Counted from the first letter of the stretch, positions 47,300 through 56,985 are shown. The stretch is 64,000 bases of DNA from Brevundimonas basaltis (GCF_014202075.1 NZ_JACHFZ010000004.1:335683-399682); one strand, 5' to 3'. Notes: a model not told the origin generated them from the letters alone. A program made the numbers and translations.

Positions 47300-48301
47300 T
47301 CATGGCTGGACCTCACGCTTGGCCCGCAGCCGTTGCAGTTCCCGCTGGGCAGCCTCGACGGCGGCGGCGTCCCCGCTGGTTCGGGCGACGGTCAGGGCCT
47401 GGTCGGCCATCATCTCGCGCACCGGGTCGAGATAGTCGTCCTCGGCGGCGCTGAAGCGCGAATAGTTCAGGGCGGCCAGCACCCGCCGCTGACGCTCGGC
47501 CTCGCTCCCCGAGCCCTGTCCGTAGGTCAGGAAGAAGCTGCGGATCTTCTCCTTCAGGACCGGATCCAGATCGCCGCGGACGACGATGCCCCCCTCGGGA
47601 ATCGGCGGCGAGCGCCAGATCTCCTCGATCTGGTCGGCGATGGCCGGGTTCCGGCGGCGCAGATCGCTGGCCGTGACGCTGTTGGACGTGGCCACATCGA
47701 CCATTCCCGACGCCACCTCGAAGGCGTTGGTTTCGTGACTGCCCGGCCGAACCGTGCGGAAACAAACTTCGGGCTGGATGCCGCGGGGGTTGAACAGGAA
47801 GGTCATCGGGACCAGCGTGCCGGAGGTCGAGCGAGGGTCGCCCGCGCCGAACCTGTAGCGTTGGCCGCACGCCAGCGTGTCGTCGAGCGTGATCCCGGAG
47901 CCCCGCTTTACGATCAGGGTCGAGCGGTAGCTGTCGGCGCCGCCCGGATCGACGGTGCGCGCGATCATCTCGGCGTCGGCCTCCTCGATGGCGGCGATGG
48001 CCGGCTGGGCCGAGAGCCAGGCGGCCTGGGCCCGGCCCGCCTTCATATCCTCGATCAGCGTGGCGTAGTCCGAGGCGAAATGGGGCTCCACCGGAATGCC
48101 GACGGCTTTCGACATATCGGCCAGCAGGGGCTGCCAGAGTGGACCGGCCGACGCTTCGCCGCGGGCCGACAGGATCGAAAAGGTGATTTCGGCGGGACCC
48201 GCCGGGGCCGGGGCGTCGGCCCGCCGGTCACAGCCGGACAGGCCGAGGACGGCGGCGACAAGGCCGACGCCGACAAGCCGGACCGGGCTGAACAAGGTCA
48301 C
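47300..48301 (-). CDS. phnD: Phosphonate-type ABC substrate-binding lipoprotein PhnD
   Basis: 333 residues with a lipobox (LGLSGC, Cys about 24). It shares strong similarity with the first half of the downstream fusion (for example VATSNSVTASDLRRRNPAIADQIEEIWRSPPIPEGGIVVRGDL and NYSRFSAAEDDYLDPVREMMADQA). This suggests an in-operon duplication, one copy free and lipid-anchored, the other fused to the permease. GTG start at 48301 overlapping the phnC stop (GTGA). Confidence 0.88.
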   Translation of the reverse strand: MTLFSPVRLVGVGLVAAVLGLSGCDRRADAPAPAGPAEITFSILSARGEASAGPLWQPLLADMSKAVGIPVEPHFASDYATLIEDMKAGRAQAAWLSAQPAIAAIEEADAEMIARTVDPGGADSYRSTLIVKRGSGITLDDTLACGQRYRFGAGDPRSTSGTLVPMTFLFNPRGIQPEVCFRTVRPGSHETNAFEVASGMVDVATSNSVTASDLRRRNPAIADQIEEIWRSPPIPEGGIVVRGDLDPVLKEKIRSFFLTYGQGSGSEAERQRRVLAALNYSRFSAAEDDYLDPVREMMADQALTVARTSGDAAAVEAAQRELQRLRAKREVQP

Positions 48302-49095
48302 GTCTTGGTTTCCCAGAACGCGTCCTCGAACTCCGGCCCGTAGATGTCGATCAGCTGTTTGGTGTCGAGCGCGGTCGAGGGACCGTCATAGACGACCTGG
48401 CCGGCCTTGAGGGCAATGACGCGGTCGCAGTAGCGGATGGCGTAGTCGACCTGGTGCAGGGTCACTATGACGCCGAGGCCGTCACGTTTGTTCAGCTCGA
48501 CGAGCAACTCCATCACCTTGCGGGCCGAGACGGGATCAAGCGAGGCGACGGGCTCGTCGGCGAGGATGGCCTGGGCCCCCTGCACCAGGGCGCGGGCGAT
48601 GGCGCCGCGCTGCTGCTGGCCGCCGGACAAGGTGTTGGCGCGCTGGGCCGCGTATTCCGAGACCCCGACGCGGTGCAGGGCCTCCATGGCCTGCCGCTTG
48701 TCGGCGGAGGGCCAGACGCCGAGGACGCCCTGCCAGCCGGGAATGCGGCCGAGGGCGCCGAGCATGACGTTGGAGAACAGCGACAGCCGTCCCACGAGAT
48801 TGAACTGCTGGAAGATCATGCCGAGCTTCTGGCGGGCGGCGCGGACCTGGCCGGTGATGCGGCCGTTTTTCTGCACTGTCTGGCCGAAGACCTCGATCAC
48901 GCCCGCGCCGGAATCAATGTTCTGAAGGCCAGTGATCGAACGCAGCAGGGTCGACTTGCCCGAGCCGGAGGGGCCGATCAGGGCGACCATCTCGCCGGCC
49001 GCGACCTCGATGGAAACGCCGTTCAGCGCCTTGCGGGCGCCGAAGGTCTTGGACACGTCCCGAACGGACGCGACGGCGGCGGCGGATGCGGTCAT
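48298..49095 (-). CDS. phnC: Phosphonate-type ABC transporter ATPase PhnC
   Basis: 265 residues. Walker A GPSGSGKST, Q loop IFQQFNLV, signature LSGGQQQRGAIARAL, Walker B AILADEPVASLDP, and VTLHQVDYAIRYCDRV, all of the PhnC group. The N-terminal start is uncertain: ATG 49095 was preferred, while ATG 49131 and a TTG 49155 are in frame. First gene of the operon. No PHO box was found in front of it. Confidence 0.9.
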   Translation of the reverse strand: MTASAAAVASVRDVSKTFGARKALNGVSIEVAAGEMVALIGPSGSGKSTLLRSITGLQNIDSGAGVIEVFGQTVQKNGRITGQVRAARQKLGMIFQQFNLVGRLSLFSNVMLGALGRIPGWQGVLGVWPSADKRQAMEALHRVGVSEYAAQRANTLSGGQQQRGAIARALVQGAQAILADEPVASLDPVSARKVMELLVELNKRDGLGVIVTLHQVDYAIRYCDRVIALKAGQVVYDGPSTALDTKQLIDIYGPEFEDAFWETKT

Positions 49096-49207
49096 GGACG
49101 GACTGTCGACGGTTGCAGGGGCGCGCCGCATGACCCGAACAGGGCCGCGAGGCAAGTCTTAATGGCACGGCTGCGGCGATCCCGTCCAGCGGAGGGGGCT
49201 TGGGCGT

Positions 49208-50416
49208 CTAACGAAACGCGGTGCTGAATCGCTTCCGGTCGGCGCCCTCGGCGAGCGCCTTCATCGATCGCGAGCGGGCATCCCGGGCGTAGTCTCGCGC
49301 GGCTGGTCCGACACGGCCGGGCAGGTCGCCGAGAGACCGCAGCACCGTCTGCAGCCGGGTCGCCACCACGAAGTCCCCGGCCCCGTAGCGAGCCGACGAT
49401 CCGAACAGATCATCGAGCAGGTCGGCCTCCTCGATCGGCTGAACCAGCAGCCGGTCATGGACCACCCGGGCGCCCGCGGGGTCGCGGTCCCATTCCTCCA
49501 TCAGGCGGAGGCCGGTGACGATCACCTGCACGGCCGTGCCGGGGTCGTTGACCCCCGGGGACAGAGCCTTGCCGGCGATCTCGCCCAGCACCACCAGTCC
49601 GTAGCGGGGGTCCTGTTCGAACGAGCGGGTGGGGCCGATGGCGAAGGCCGCCCGGACGCCTTCCAGGTCCTCGATGCCGCCGCTGGTGCGGATCAGGGTG
49701 TCGCCCCGACGGACCAGTTTGCCGGGGCCGGCGACCACTTCGATCATCACATCCGCCGTCTCCGCGATGCCCTGGAGGTGGTCGCGGTCCACGTTCTGAA
49801 CATAGCCGGTCTGTTCGCTGGCGATGATGAAGGATGGCCCGTCGAGCGGTCCCGACGGGTGATGGCGGTCGCCGATCCGTTGGGCCATGGCCTCGCGGGT
49901 CAGACCTTCGACGCGCTCGATCATGTGCCCCACACGGGCCAGGCTGGACAGACGGCTCACCCAGGCCAACAGGCGGAAGGCGACGAGGCCGACGATGACG
50001 AGTGTGATGACGAAGACCACCGCCCGCCCCTCGGCGCCGTAGTAGCCGGCATTGATCGCGGTCACCCCGACGATGGCGTAGAGAAAGGCGCCCACGAAGG
50101 TCGAGAGGGATTTCTGGGTGGTCGCATCGCCGGTGATCAGTTCGGCGACCCGCGGCGTCGCCTGCTGGGAAACCGAGGTGTAGGCGGTGACCATGGCGCC
50201 AAGTGAAAAGGTCGCCACAGCCAGCATGCTGGAGGCGAGGATCGTCAGGACCGAGACCACCGAGTCGCCGCCGAAACGGGTTGCGAAGTCCTCTGGCACA
50301 ATCCCCGTGGCCAGGGTGGCCGCGATGGCGGTCATCACACCGAGCAGCGCATAGAGACTCGCCCGGACCCAGAGCTTGCGCCCCAGTCGCCGAAGCAGGA
50401 ACTGCCAACGGTTCAT
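49208..50416 (-). CDS. DUF2254 family membrane protein
   Basis: 402 residues. Four N-terminal membrane segments (about 20-40, 58-80, 106-125, 130-155) are followed by a cytoplasmic region beginning near VEGLTREAMAQRIGDRHH. That region shows the DUF2254 motifs YVQNVDRDHLQGIAE, LEGVRAAFAIGPTRSFEQDPRYGLVVLGEIAGKALSPGVNDPGTAVQ. The function is unknown. Confidence 0.85.
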   Translation of the reverse strand: MNRWQFLLRRLGRKLWVRASLYALLGVMTAIAATLATGIVPEDFATRFGGDSVVSVLTILASSMLAVATFSLGAMVTAYTSVSQQATPRVAELITGDATTQKSLSTFVGAFLYAIVGVTAINAGYYGAEGRAVVFVITLVIVGLVAFRLLAWVSRLSSLARVGHMIERVEGLTREAMAQRIGDRHHPSGPLDGPSFIIASEQTGYVQNVDRDHLQGIAETADVMIEVVAGPGKLVRRGDTLIRTSGGIEDLEGVRAAFAIGPTRSFEQDPRYGLVVLGEIAGKALSPGVNDPGTAVQVIVTGLRLMEEWDRDPAGARVVHDRLLVQPIEEADLLDDLFGSSARYGAGDFVVATRLQTVLRSLGDLPGRVGPAARDYARDARSRSMKALAEGADRKRFSTAFR

Positions 50417-50493
50417 CGGTCAGACGCCCCTCTGCCGGTCCATCCGGCGCATGACGTCAACGCCTGGTATCCGGCAAAGGTTCGGTCAGGGGC

Positions 50494-53295
50494 TCAGCGA
50501 GCCTCCCGGACCTCGACCTCCATGCCGAGCGCCTCCAGTTGTGGCCGGACCACCGAAGCGTCGCCGACCACCACCCAAACCATTCGCGCCTCGCCGAGCA
50601 CGCGGCGGGCCTCGGCGTCCATCTGCCCAGCGGTCAGGGCCTCGTAGCGCGGGGCCAGCGTCTCCCAGTAGTTGTCCGGGCGGCCGTAGAGGGCGTTGGT
50701 GCGCAAGGCGTTGAGGACATTGGCCGAGCTTTCGAAGCTACCGGGCAACTGGCGGACATTGCCGTTGACGGTGCGCTCGCGCTCGGCGGCGGTGACGCCC
50801 CGGTCGGAGAGGAAGGACCGGTACTGTTCGATCAGAACGGCGATCGATTCGCCTGTGCGGTCCGATTGCACCGGAGCGGTGACGATGTAGGGCGTCTGGC
50901 GCTCCAGCGGATTGACGCGGCCGCTGAGGCCGTAGGACCAGCCGCGGGTTTCGCGGATGTCCTGATTAATGCGCGACAGAAAGCCGGCGCCGATGACTTC
51001 GTTGGCGGCGTTCAGGGTGACGAGGTCGTCCTGACCGGTCACCGGAAGCACGAGGCCGCCGAGGATCAGGGATTGGGGCGACTGCGGCCGGTCGATCAGG
51101 ACAATGCGGGACCGCGGAGCCGGTATGGGCGCGTCGAAGGCCTTGGAGCCTTTCGCCGCCGCAGGGGGACCCCACGAGCCGAAGCGGGCCTCCAGCAGTG
51201 GCGTCAGCTCAGCCAGCGGCCGGTCCGACACAATGAACAGCTGGGCGTTGTCAGGCCGGATCCAGCGCTGGTGAAATCCCGTCAGATCGTCGCGACCGAG
51301 GCCCTGCACCGCCTCGGTCGACCCGAGACCCGACCAGGCGCGACCGTAGGGATGATCGGGGCCGTACAGGACGATCGGCAGGGCGCGGCCGCCGACACCG
51401 TTGGGCGAACTCTTCTCCTGGGCGATGGCGGCCAGCTGCTGGTTGCGACGCCGCTCAATGTCGGCGGTTCGGAAAGCCGGGTTGCGGACCACGTCCGCCA
51501 GCAGGTCGAGAGAGGGCTCGAGGTTCGGGGTCACGGCGGTCAGGCCCACGGTGGTGCGGTCGATGCTGGCGAAGGCCGCGACGTTGGCGCCCAGCCGCTC
51601 TTCCTCCTCGGCGATCTGCACGGCGGTCTTGCTGGTGGTGCCTTCGGTCAGCAGGTCGAGCATCATCCGCTGCGTGCCGGGGGCCGCGGCCGGATCGGCG
51701 GCGACGCCGGCGTCGAACTCCACCGCCACCCGGGTGACCGGCACGGTGGTCGAGCGGGCGTAGATCACCTCCATGCCGTTCGACAGCCGGGCGCGCTCGA
51801 CGTCCGGAAAGTCCAGCGCCTTCATCGGGCCGACGCCGGGCATGGGTTCGCGTGGCGTGAAGGCAAGCGGTTCGGCGGGAGCCGGAGCCGGACGGCTATC
51901 CGCAGCCTCGACGTAGGGCTCGCGCTCGCCGGGATCGACCCGGGTGGCCAGCACCGGACGGGTCAGCCAGCGCCCCATCACGCCCTTCACCGATGCAGGG
52001 GTGACGGCGCCGAGATCGGCCAATTCCTTGCGGTAGAAGCCGGGATCGTCGGCGTAGAGCTCGCCCTCGGCCAGCACCACCGCCTTGCCGCCAAAGCCGC
52101 CGACGGGCTCCAGCGCCTGAATTTGGCCCGACAAGGTGCTGGTCACCGTCCGGGCGATCTCGTCTTCGGTCGGGCCGTTGGCGATGTAGTCGGCGATCAG
52201 AGCGTCGAGCCTGCGGGACACGGCGTCGGCGTCCTGGCCCGGTTTTACGTCGACCGTCACGGTAAACATGCCGATGCGGTGGAAGGGTTGATAGCCGGTT
52301 CCGACCGAGGTCGCGGTCTCTTCGCCGCGCACCAGTTCATTGTCCAGGCGGGAGCTGGCCAGTCCGCCCAGCACCGAGGCGGCGACCTGCAGATCGGCGG
52401 CCTCGTCGGCGAGCAAGCCGGGCACGATCCAGGTGCGATACAGGCGGGTGTTCGGGACCCGGTCCTGCATCTGCTGGTCGATGCGCGCCGCCAGGGTCGG
52501 GATATCGGCCTGGGCCGGCCCGTTCGTTGCGCCGCGCGGGATATGGCCGAAATACTGCTGGACCTTCCGGCGGGCGGCAGCCGCGTCGATGTCGCCGGCG
52601 AGGACCAGCACGGCGTTGTTCGGGCCGTAGTTGTCGCGGTGCCACTGACGCAGATCTTCGAGGCTGGCGGCGTCCAGATCGGCCATCGAGCCGATCGTGG
52701 AGTGGCGGTAGGGGTGGCCGGGCGGGAACAGGGCCTCGAGCTGCGAATAGTAGACCAGTCCGTACGGCTGGTTGTCGCCCTGGCGCTTCTCGTTCTGCAC
52801 CACGCCACGCTGGTTATCGAGCCGCTCCTGATTGAGCGCGCCCAGCAGGTGACCCATCCGGTCGCTCTCCATATAGAGCGCCTGGTCGAGGGCCGAGGTC
52901 GGGACGGTCTGGAAGAAGTTGGTGCGGTCGAACCAGGTGGTGCCGTTCCAATCGGTGGCGCCGATGGCCCTGAGCGGCTCCATCAGGCCGCCGGGCAGGT
53001 TCTCGGTCGGATTGAACAGGCCGATGTGTTCGAACAGGTGGGCGAAGCCGGTCTGGCCCACGGGCTCGTCCTTGGATCCGACGTTGTACCAGGCCGCGAC
53101 CGCAACCACCGGCGCCTTGCGGTCGGTATGGACGACGACGCGCAGGCCGTTGTCGAGGGTGAAGGCCTCGAACGGGATGTCGACGCTGCGGGCCAGCTCG
53201 GAAGCCGGGACCGGTCCGCCGCTTTGGGCCAGAACCGGCGGGGCCCCCGCGGCAAGGGCCAGGGCGAGAACGGCGGCGAAGGCGGTGTGGCGCAT
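50494..53295 (-). CDS. Secreted M16 (insulinase/pitrilysin) zinc peptidase
   Basis: 933 residues with a signal peptide (MRHTAFAAVLALALAAGAPPVLAQ). Two M16 halves in one chain. The N-terminal half is active: His86, Glu89 and His90 in the HLFEH motif, and a second glutamate in the QNEKRQGDNQPYGLV segment. The C-terminal half, from about 505, is inactive in zinc ligands, as usual for such two-domain proteins. It acts in the periplasm; partners unknown. Start at 53295 chosen for the signal peptide. A PHO-box-like half-site (CTGTCAT) lies at 53382-53388. Confidence 0.93.
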   Translation of the reverse strand: MRHTAFAAVLALALAAGAPPVLAQSGGPVPASELARSVDIPFEAFTLDNGLRVVVHTDRKAPVVAVAAWYNVGSKDEPVGQTGFAHLFEHIGLFNPTENLPGGLMEPLRAIGATDWNGTTWFDRTNFFQTVPTSALDQALYMESDRMGHLLGALNQERLDNQRGVVQNEKRQGDNQPYGLVYYSQLEALFPPGHPYRHSTIGSMADLDAASLEDLRQWHRDNYGPNNAVLVLAGDIDAAAARRKVQQYFGHIPRGATNGPAQADIPTLAARIDQQMQDRVPNTRLYRTWIVPGLLADEAADLQVAASVLGGLASSRLDNELVRGEETATSVGTGYQPFHRIGMFTVTVDVKPGQDADAVSRRLDALIADYIANGPTEDEIARTVTSTLSGQIQALEPVGGFGGKAVVLAEGELYADDPGFYRKELADLGAVTPASVKGVMGRWLTRPVLATRVDPGEREPYVEAADSRPAPAPAEPLAFTPREPMPGVGPMKALDFPDVERARLSNGMEVIYARSTTVPVTRVAVEFDAGVAADPAAAPGTQRMMLDLLTEGTTSKTAVQIAEEEERLGANVAAFASIDRTTVGLTAVTPNLEPSLDLLADVVRNPAFRTADIERRRNQQLAAIAQEKSSPNGVGGRALPIVLYGPDHPYGRAWSGLGSTEAVQGLGRDDLTGFHQRWIRPDNAQLFIVSDRPLAELTPLLEARFGSWGPPAAAKGSKAFDAPIPAPRSRIVLIDRPQSPQSLILGGLVLPVTGQDDLVTLNAANEVIGAGFLSRINQDIRETRGWSYGLSGRVNPLERQTPYIVTAPVQSDRTGESIAVLIEQYRSFLSDRGVTAAERERTVNGNVRQLPGSFESSANVLNALRTNALYGRPDNYWETLAPRYEALTAGQMDAEARRVLGEARMVWVVVGDASVVRPQLEALGMEVEVREAR

Positions 53296-53490
53296 GACAA
53301 GTCCCCCAACTGCGATGGGGGAGACTACGCGTCGCCGAACGCGGTTCAAGTTACGGCTGCGTCACGAAAAAACCGCTTTACATGACAGGCCTATGCCCCC
53401 ATATCGCGCCTTCCGGCGGACCCCGTGGTCTAACCGTTAAGCGCTGCTAACGCCGGTCTGGGTTTCACAATTTGCAGGGGGTTACGTGAA

Positions 53491-54756
53491 TTGCGCACGT
53501 ACCAGTTTCCCCTGGACCTGGTCCGTGAGCGGTCCCCTGAGCGTCCCGTCGCCCTCGTGCGACCGCGTTCGGTTTCCGTAGCGGCGCGCTGGTTCCAGGA
53601 AAATCTAAAGGCTGACGTCTTCTATGCGGTGAAGGCCAATCCGTCGCGCTGGGTCATCGAGACCCTGATCGACGCAGGCGTGACCGCCTTCGACGTTGCA
53701 TCCCTCGCCGAGGTCGAACTGGTGCGTTCGGTCAGCGCCGAAGCGCGGCTGGCCTTCATGCACCCGGTCAAGAGCCGCGGCGCGATCACCCGGGCCTATT
53801 TCGAGTTCGGCGTCCGCACCTTCTCGCTCGACAGCCATGACGAGCTGGCCAAGATCATCGACGCCACCGGCGGCGCCGCGGACCTGAACCTGCTGGTTCG
53901 CATGGCCGTGTCGGCCGACGGCGCAGCCTATTCCCTGTCGGGCAAGTTCGGCGTGTCGCCGGACCAGGCCCCGTCCCTGCTGCTGGCCACCCGCCAGGCG
54001 GTGAAGGACGGGCTGATGGGCGTCTGCTTCCATGTCGGTTCGCAGTGCATGCGCCCGTCCGCCTACGAGGCCGCCATGGCCCAGGTCGGCCGCGCCATTT
54101 CGCGCGCCGGCGTGTTCGTGGACATCGTCGACGTCGGCGGCGGCTTTCCCTCGGTCTATCCGGGCATGGTCCCGCCGGACATGCAGGAATACGCCGACGC
54201 CATCCATCGCGGCTTCAACGAGATGCCGGTATCGGAAACCACCGAGCTGTGGTGCGAACCCGGCCGTGCGCTGGTGGCCGAGTCCTCGTCGGTGCTGTGC
54301 CGGGTCGATCTGCGCAAGGGCGACGCCCTGTATCTGAACGACGGGTCGTACGGCTCGCTGTTCGACGCCACCCACTCACGCTGGCCCTTCCCGACCAAGC
54401 TGGTCCGGGACGGCGCGGCGTCGAACGATCTGAAGCCGTTCCGGTTCTACGGACCGACGTGCGACAGCATCGACCACATGCCGGGCCCGTTCTGGCTGCC
54501 GGCTGATGTGCAGGAAGGCGATTTTATCGAGATCGGCATGCTCGGCGCCTATGGGGTCGCGATGTCGACCGGCTTCAACGGCTATGGCGAGCATGAACTG
54601 GCCGCGGTCGGGGACGCCCCCATGGCCTCTCTCTACGGCCTCGCCCCCCGGTCAATCCCGACGGTGCGCACCTCGGCGGAGGAGCAGGCCCGCAAGGTGG
54701 TTCGCCTGTCGCGTCCCAAGGGCAAGGCCGGCCAGCGGAAGAAGTCACGGCGCTAA
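53491..54756 (+). CDS. Fold-type III PLP ornithine/lysine-type decarboxylase
   Basis: 421 residues of the alanine-racemase-like decarboxylase fold. PLP lysine Lys48 in VFYAVKANPS, HVGSQ and the CEPGRALVAESS phosphate-binding loop, and the catalytic Cys in YGPTCDSIDHM. It would make putrescine from ornithine (or cadaverine from lysine). The TTG at 53491 is used with GGGGG upstream. It precedes a deoxyhypusine-synthase-like gene, which fits homospermidine synthesis from putrescine. Specificity between ornithine and lysine cannot be told from the sequence alone. Confidence 0.88.
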   Translation: MRTYQFPLDLVRERSPERPVALVRPRSVSVAARWFQENLKADVFYAVKANPSRWVIETLIDAGVTAFDVASLAEVELVRSVSAEARLAFMHPVKSRGAITRAYFEFGVRTFSLDSHDELAKIIDATGGAADLNLLVRMAVSADGAAYSLSGKFGVSPDQAPSLLLATRQAVKDGLMGVCFHVGSQCMRPSAYEAAMAQVGRAISRAGVFVDIVDVGGGFPSVYPGMVPPDMQEYADAIHRGFNEMPVSETTELWCEPGRALVAESSSVLCRVDLRKGDALYLNDGSYGSLFDATHSRWPFPTKLVRDGAASNDLKPFRFYGPTCDSIDHMPGPFWLPADVQEGDFIEIGMLGAYGVAMSTGFNGYGEHELAAVGDAPMASLYGLAPRSIPTVRTSAEEQARKVVRLSRPKGKAGQRKKSRR

Positions 54757-54781
54757 TCCGTCGCTTTCGCGTTGTAATCAG

Positions 54782-54818
54782 CAGCGGCCCGTCGCTCCGT
54801 CCGGGCCGCTGTTTCTCT
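54782..54818 (+). terminator. Possible terminator after the decarboxylase gene
   Basis: AGCGGCCCG and CCGGGCCGCT form a 9-10 bp stem with a 9-nt loop, followed by GTTTCTCTT. The T tract is interrupted, so the strength is uncertain. Confidence 0.6.
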
Positions 54819-54855
54819 TGACGACGGGCGCTCAAATCAAAGGGAAACCCTTGCA

Positions 54856-55908
54856 ATGAACGCTCCTGTTCAATCGAACCAGAAGGCCCAACTGCTCCAG
54901 AATACGGTGGAGCACGTGGACATCACCTCCTTCGACGCCCGTCCGATCATCGACAGCATGCGCAAGATGTCGTTCTCGAGCCGCGACACGGCCCGCGCCG
55001 CCGACATCTTCAACATGGCGCTGGAGGACAAGGACTGCTCGCCGTGGCTGATCCTGGCCGGCTCGACCTCGGCCGGCGGCTGCATGCACGTGTACCGCGA
55101 CATGGTGAAATTCGGCATGATCGACGCCGTGGTCGCCACCGGCGCCTCGATCGTCGACATGGATTTCTTCGAGGCGCTCGGCTTCAAACACTACCAGGCC
55201 GCCGGCGAGGTGGACGACAACGTCCTGCGCGACAACTACATCGACCGGATCTACGACACCTATATCGATGAAGAAGAGCTCCAGGCCTGCGACCACACCA
55301 TCCTGGAGATCTGCAACCGGCTGGAGCCGCGCGGCTATTCCTCGCGCGAATTCATCTGGGAGATGGGCAAGTGGCTGTCGGAGGGGAACGCCAAGAAGCC
55401 CGGCTCGCTGATCCAGACCGCCTATGAAGAGGGCGTGCCGATCTTCTGCCCGGCCTTCGTCGACAGCTCGGCCGGCTTCGGTCTGGTCAAGCACCAGAAA
55501 GAGCGCATGGCCGAAGGCAAGCCCTATCTGATGATCGACGCGGTGGCCGACTTCCGCGAACTGACCGATATCAAGATCGCCGCCGGCGTCACCGGCCTGT
55601 TCATGGTCGGCGGCGGCGTGCCCAAGAATTTCGCCCAGGACACGGTCGTCTGCGCCGAAATCCTCGGCATCGAGGCCGAGATGCACAAATATGCGGTGCA
55701 GATCACCGTCGCCGACGTGCGCGACGGGGCTTGCTCGTCCTCGACGCTCAAGGAAGCGGCGTCGTGGGGCAAGGTGCAGACGACCCACGAGCAGATGGTC
55801 TTCGCCGAAGCGACCACAGTGGTGCCGCTGATCGGTTCGGACGCCTACCACCGGGGGGCCTGGAAGAACCGCGACAAGCGCCGATGGGCCAAGCTGTTCG
55901 GCAAGTAG
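54856..55908 (+). CDS. Deoxyhypusine synthase-like protein (likely homospermidine synthase)
   Basis: 350 residues of the deoxyhypusine synthase fold. NAD-binding segments LAGSTSAGGCMHVYRDMVKFGMIDAVVATGAS and GGGVPKNFAQDT, and the catalytic lysine Lys306 in the KEAASWGKVQ motif. Bacteria lack eIF5A, so this group is thought to act as homospermidine synthase using putrescine, NAD+ as cofactor. Together with the decarboxylase upstream it would give a homospermidine pathway. It ends at a strong terminator. Confidence 0.87.
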   Translation: MNAPVQSNQKAQLLQNTVEHVDITSFDARPIIDSMRKMSFSSRDTARAADIFNMALEDKDCSPWLILAGSTSAGGCMHVYRDMVKFGMIDAVVATGASIVDMDFFEALGFKHYQAAGEVDDNVLRDNYIDRIYDTYIDEEELQACDHTILEICNRLEPRGYSSREFIWEMGKWLSEGNAKKPGSLIQTAYEEGVPIFCPAFVDSSAGFGLVKHQKERMAEGKPYLMIDAVADFRELTDIKIAAGVTGLFMVGGGVPKNFAQDTVVCAEILGIEAEMHKYAVQITVADVRDGACSSSTLKEAASWGKVQTTHEQMVFAEATTVVPLIGSDAYHRGAWKNRDKRRWAKLFGK

Positions 55909-55929
55909 GACCCAGACAGGTCACGGAGA

Positions 55930-55955
55930 GGCCGGGATGCGAATCCCGGCCTTTT
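55930..55955 (+). terminator. Intrinsic terminator after the DHS-like gene
   Basis: GGCCGGGAT and ATCCCGGCC form a 9-bp stem with a GCGA loop followed by TTTT, 22 bp after the stop. Confidence 0.9.
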
Positions 55956-56017
55956 CGCTGTCGGGGACGCGGGAACCCCTCACCGGCCGGTTCGCTTAGC
56001 GGGTGAAGGAGCTCGCC

Positions 56018-56368
56018 ATGACGCAGCAACAGCAGCCGCAGCAGGCCGGGGACGCCCGGGAGGCCGACAACATGGGTGAAAAGCCCGATCTGGGCCGGAC
56101 GCCAGACGCGCTGGGCGAGGCCCTGTCGGGCAGCGGCATGGGGTCGGACACCCGCGCGGGCTCGCTTCAGGGTGGGGCGGCGACCGGATCGGAGATCGAC
56201 CCGGATCAGGACCGGATCAACGAGAGCCTGGCTACCGAAGGGATGCGCTCGGCCGCGCCGCGGGAGCCGGCCGGGGGGAATGCTCGATCGATCAACAACA
56301 CCGGCGCGGACGAGCCGGCAGACGGTCGCCCGGGCGGGGGCGACGAGGCGGACGCGGCGACCGGCTGA
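56018..56368 (+). CDS. Disordered hydrophilic protein of unknown function
   Basis: 116 residues rich in Gly, Asp, Ala, Glu and Gln, without hydrophobic core, cysteines or motifs, so likely intrinsically disordered. The start is an ATG preceded by AAGGAG. It might be a stress-related protein in the manner of hydrophilins, but that is only a guess from composition. Stand-alone gene after the terminator of the DHS-like gene. Confidence 0.55.
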   Translation: MTQQQQPQQAGDAREADNMGEKPDLGRTPDALGEALSGSGMGSDTRAGSLQGGAATGSEIDPDQDRINESLATEGMRSAAPREPAGGNARSINNTGADEPADGRPGGGDEADAATG

Positions 56369-56475
56369 AGCCGCGGCAATCCGCCCTGCCCCCGGCGCAG
56401 GCCCGCCTTGCGGCTGCCGCATGCATGCGCCACGGTGAAGCCAACCACACAGTCTTATTCGGGGACGACCAAGGG

Positions 56476-56985
56476 ATGAAGCGTAGTCTTGCGGCCACCG
56501 CCATCGTGGCGGCCATGGTTCTGGCGGGGTGCGGCGACCAGGAGCCAGCCAGTGATGCCCCGGCCGCCAGAGAGGTTGCGACCGACGTCGCGGCCCCGGC
56601 GGCCGGGCCCGCATCCGGGTCGGAAGTGACGCCCCCGGGCATAGCCGCAAGCGCCGTGCCCGCCGCCGCCGGGGCTCCGTCCTTCGCCGTGATCTATCCG
56701 GGCGCAGAACTGAAGGGACCCGCCACCCTGGCCCAGGGCCCCTCGGGACCGGGCGGGATCGTCGAGTTCACCACCGAGGCCGATCCGGAGACGGTCATCG
56801 CCTTCTACCGCAAACGCGCCGAGGCGGCCGGGCTGAAACAGATCACGTCCATGAACCGCGGCGACGCCCAGGCCTATTCGGCCGGCGACGGCGCCAACGG
56901 TCGCGGCCAGCTGATGCAGGTCATAGCCACCCGGATCGAAGGCGGGCCGACCGACGTCCAGCTGGACTGGACGACCGGGCGGTGA
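56476..56985 (+). CDS. Hypothetical lipoprotein
   Basis: 169 residues with a lipobox (AAMVLAGC, Cys about 20) and an alanine/proline-rich linker. A small domain from about 70 follows (FAVIYPGAELKGPATLAQ, VEFTTEADPETVIAFYRKRAEAAGL, VIATRIEGGPTDVQLDW). That pattern looks like a surface ligand-binding domain, but I recognise no family. Its stop overlaps the next start (GTGA), so it is coupled to the PAP2-like gene. Confidence 0.7.
   Translation: MKRSLAATAIVAAMVLAGCGDQEPASDAPAAREVATDVAAPAAGPASGSEVTPPGIAASAVPAAAGAPSFAVIYPGAELKGPATLAQGPSGPGGIVEFTTEADPETVIAFYRKRAEAAGLKQITSMNRGDAQAYSAGDGANGRGQLMQVIATRIEGGPTDVQLDWTTGR

Noticed and set aside
50539..53385. A 948-codon open frame on the plus strand
   Set aside because: It mirrors the M16 peptidase gene exactly; the peptidase has a signal peptide and zinc motif, this frame has nothing.
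53375..53395. PHO-box-like CTGTCAT before the M16 peptidase gene
   Set aside because: Only one half-site is present; the second position does not match.
53429..53453. CtrA-like TTAG..TTAAC pattern before the decarboxylase gene
   Set aside because: The half-sites are 6 bp apart, not 7, so it does not fit the CtrA consensus.
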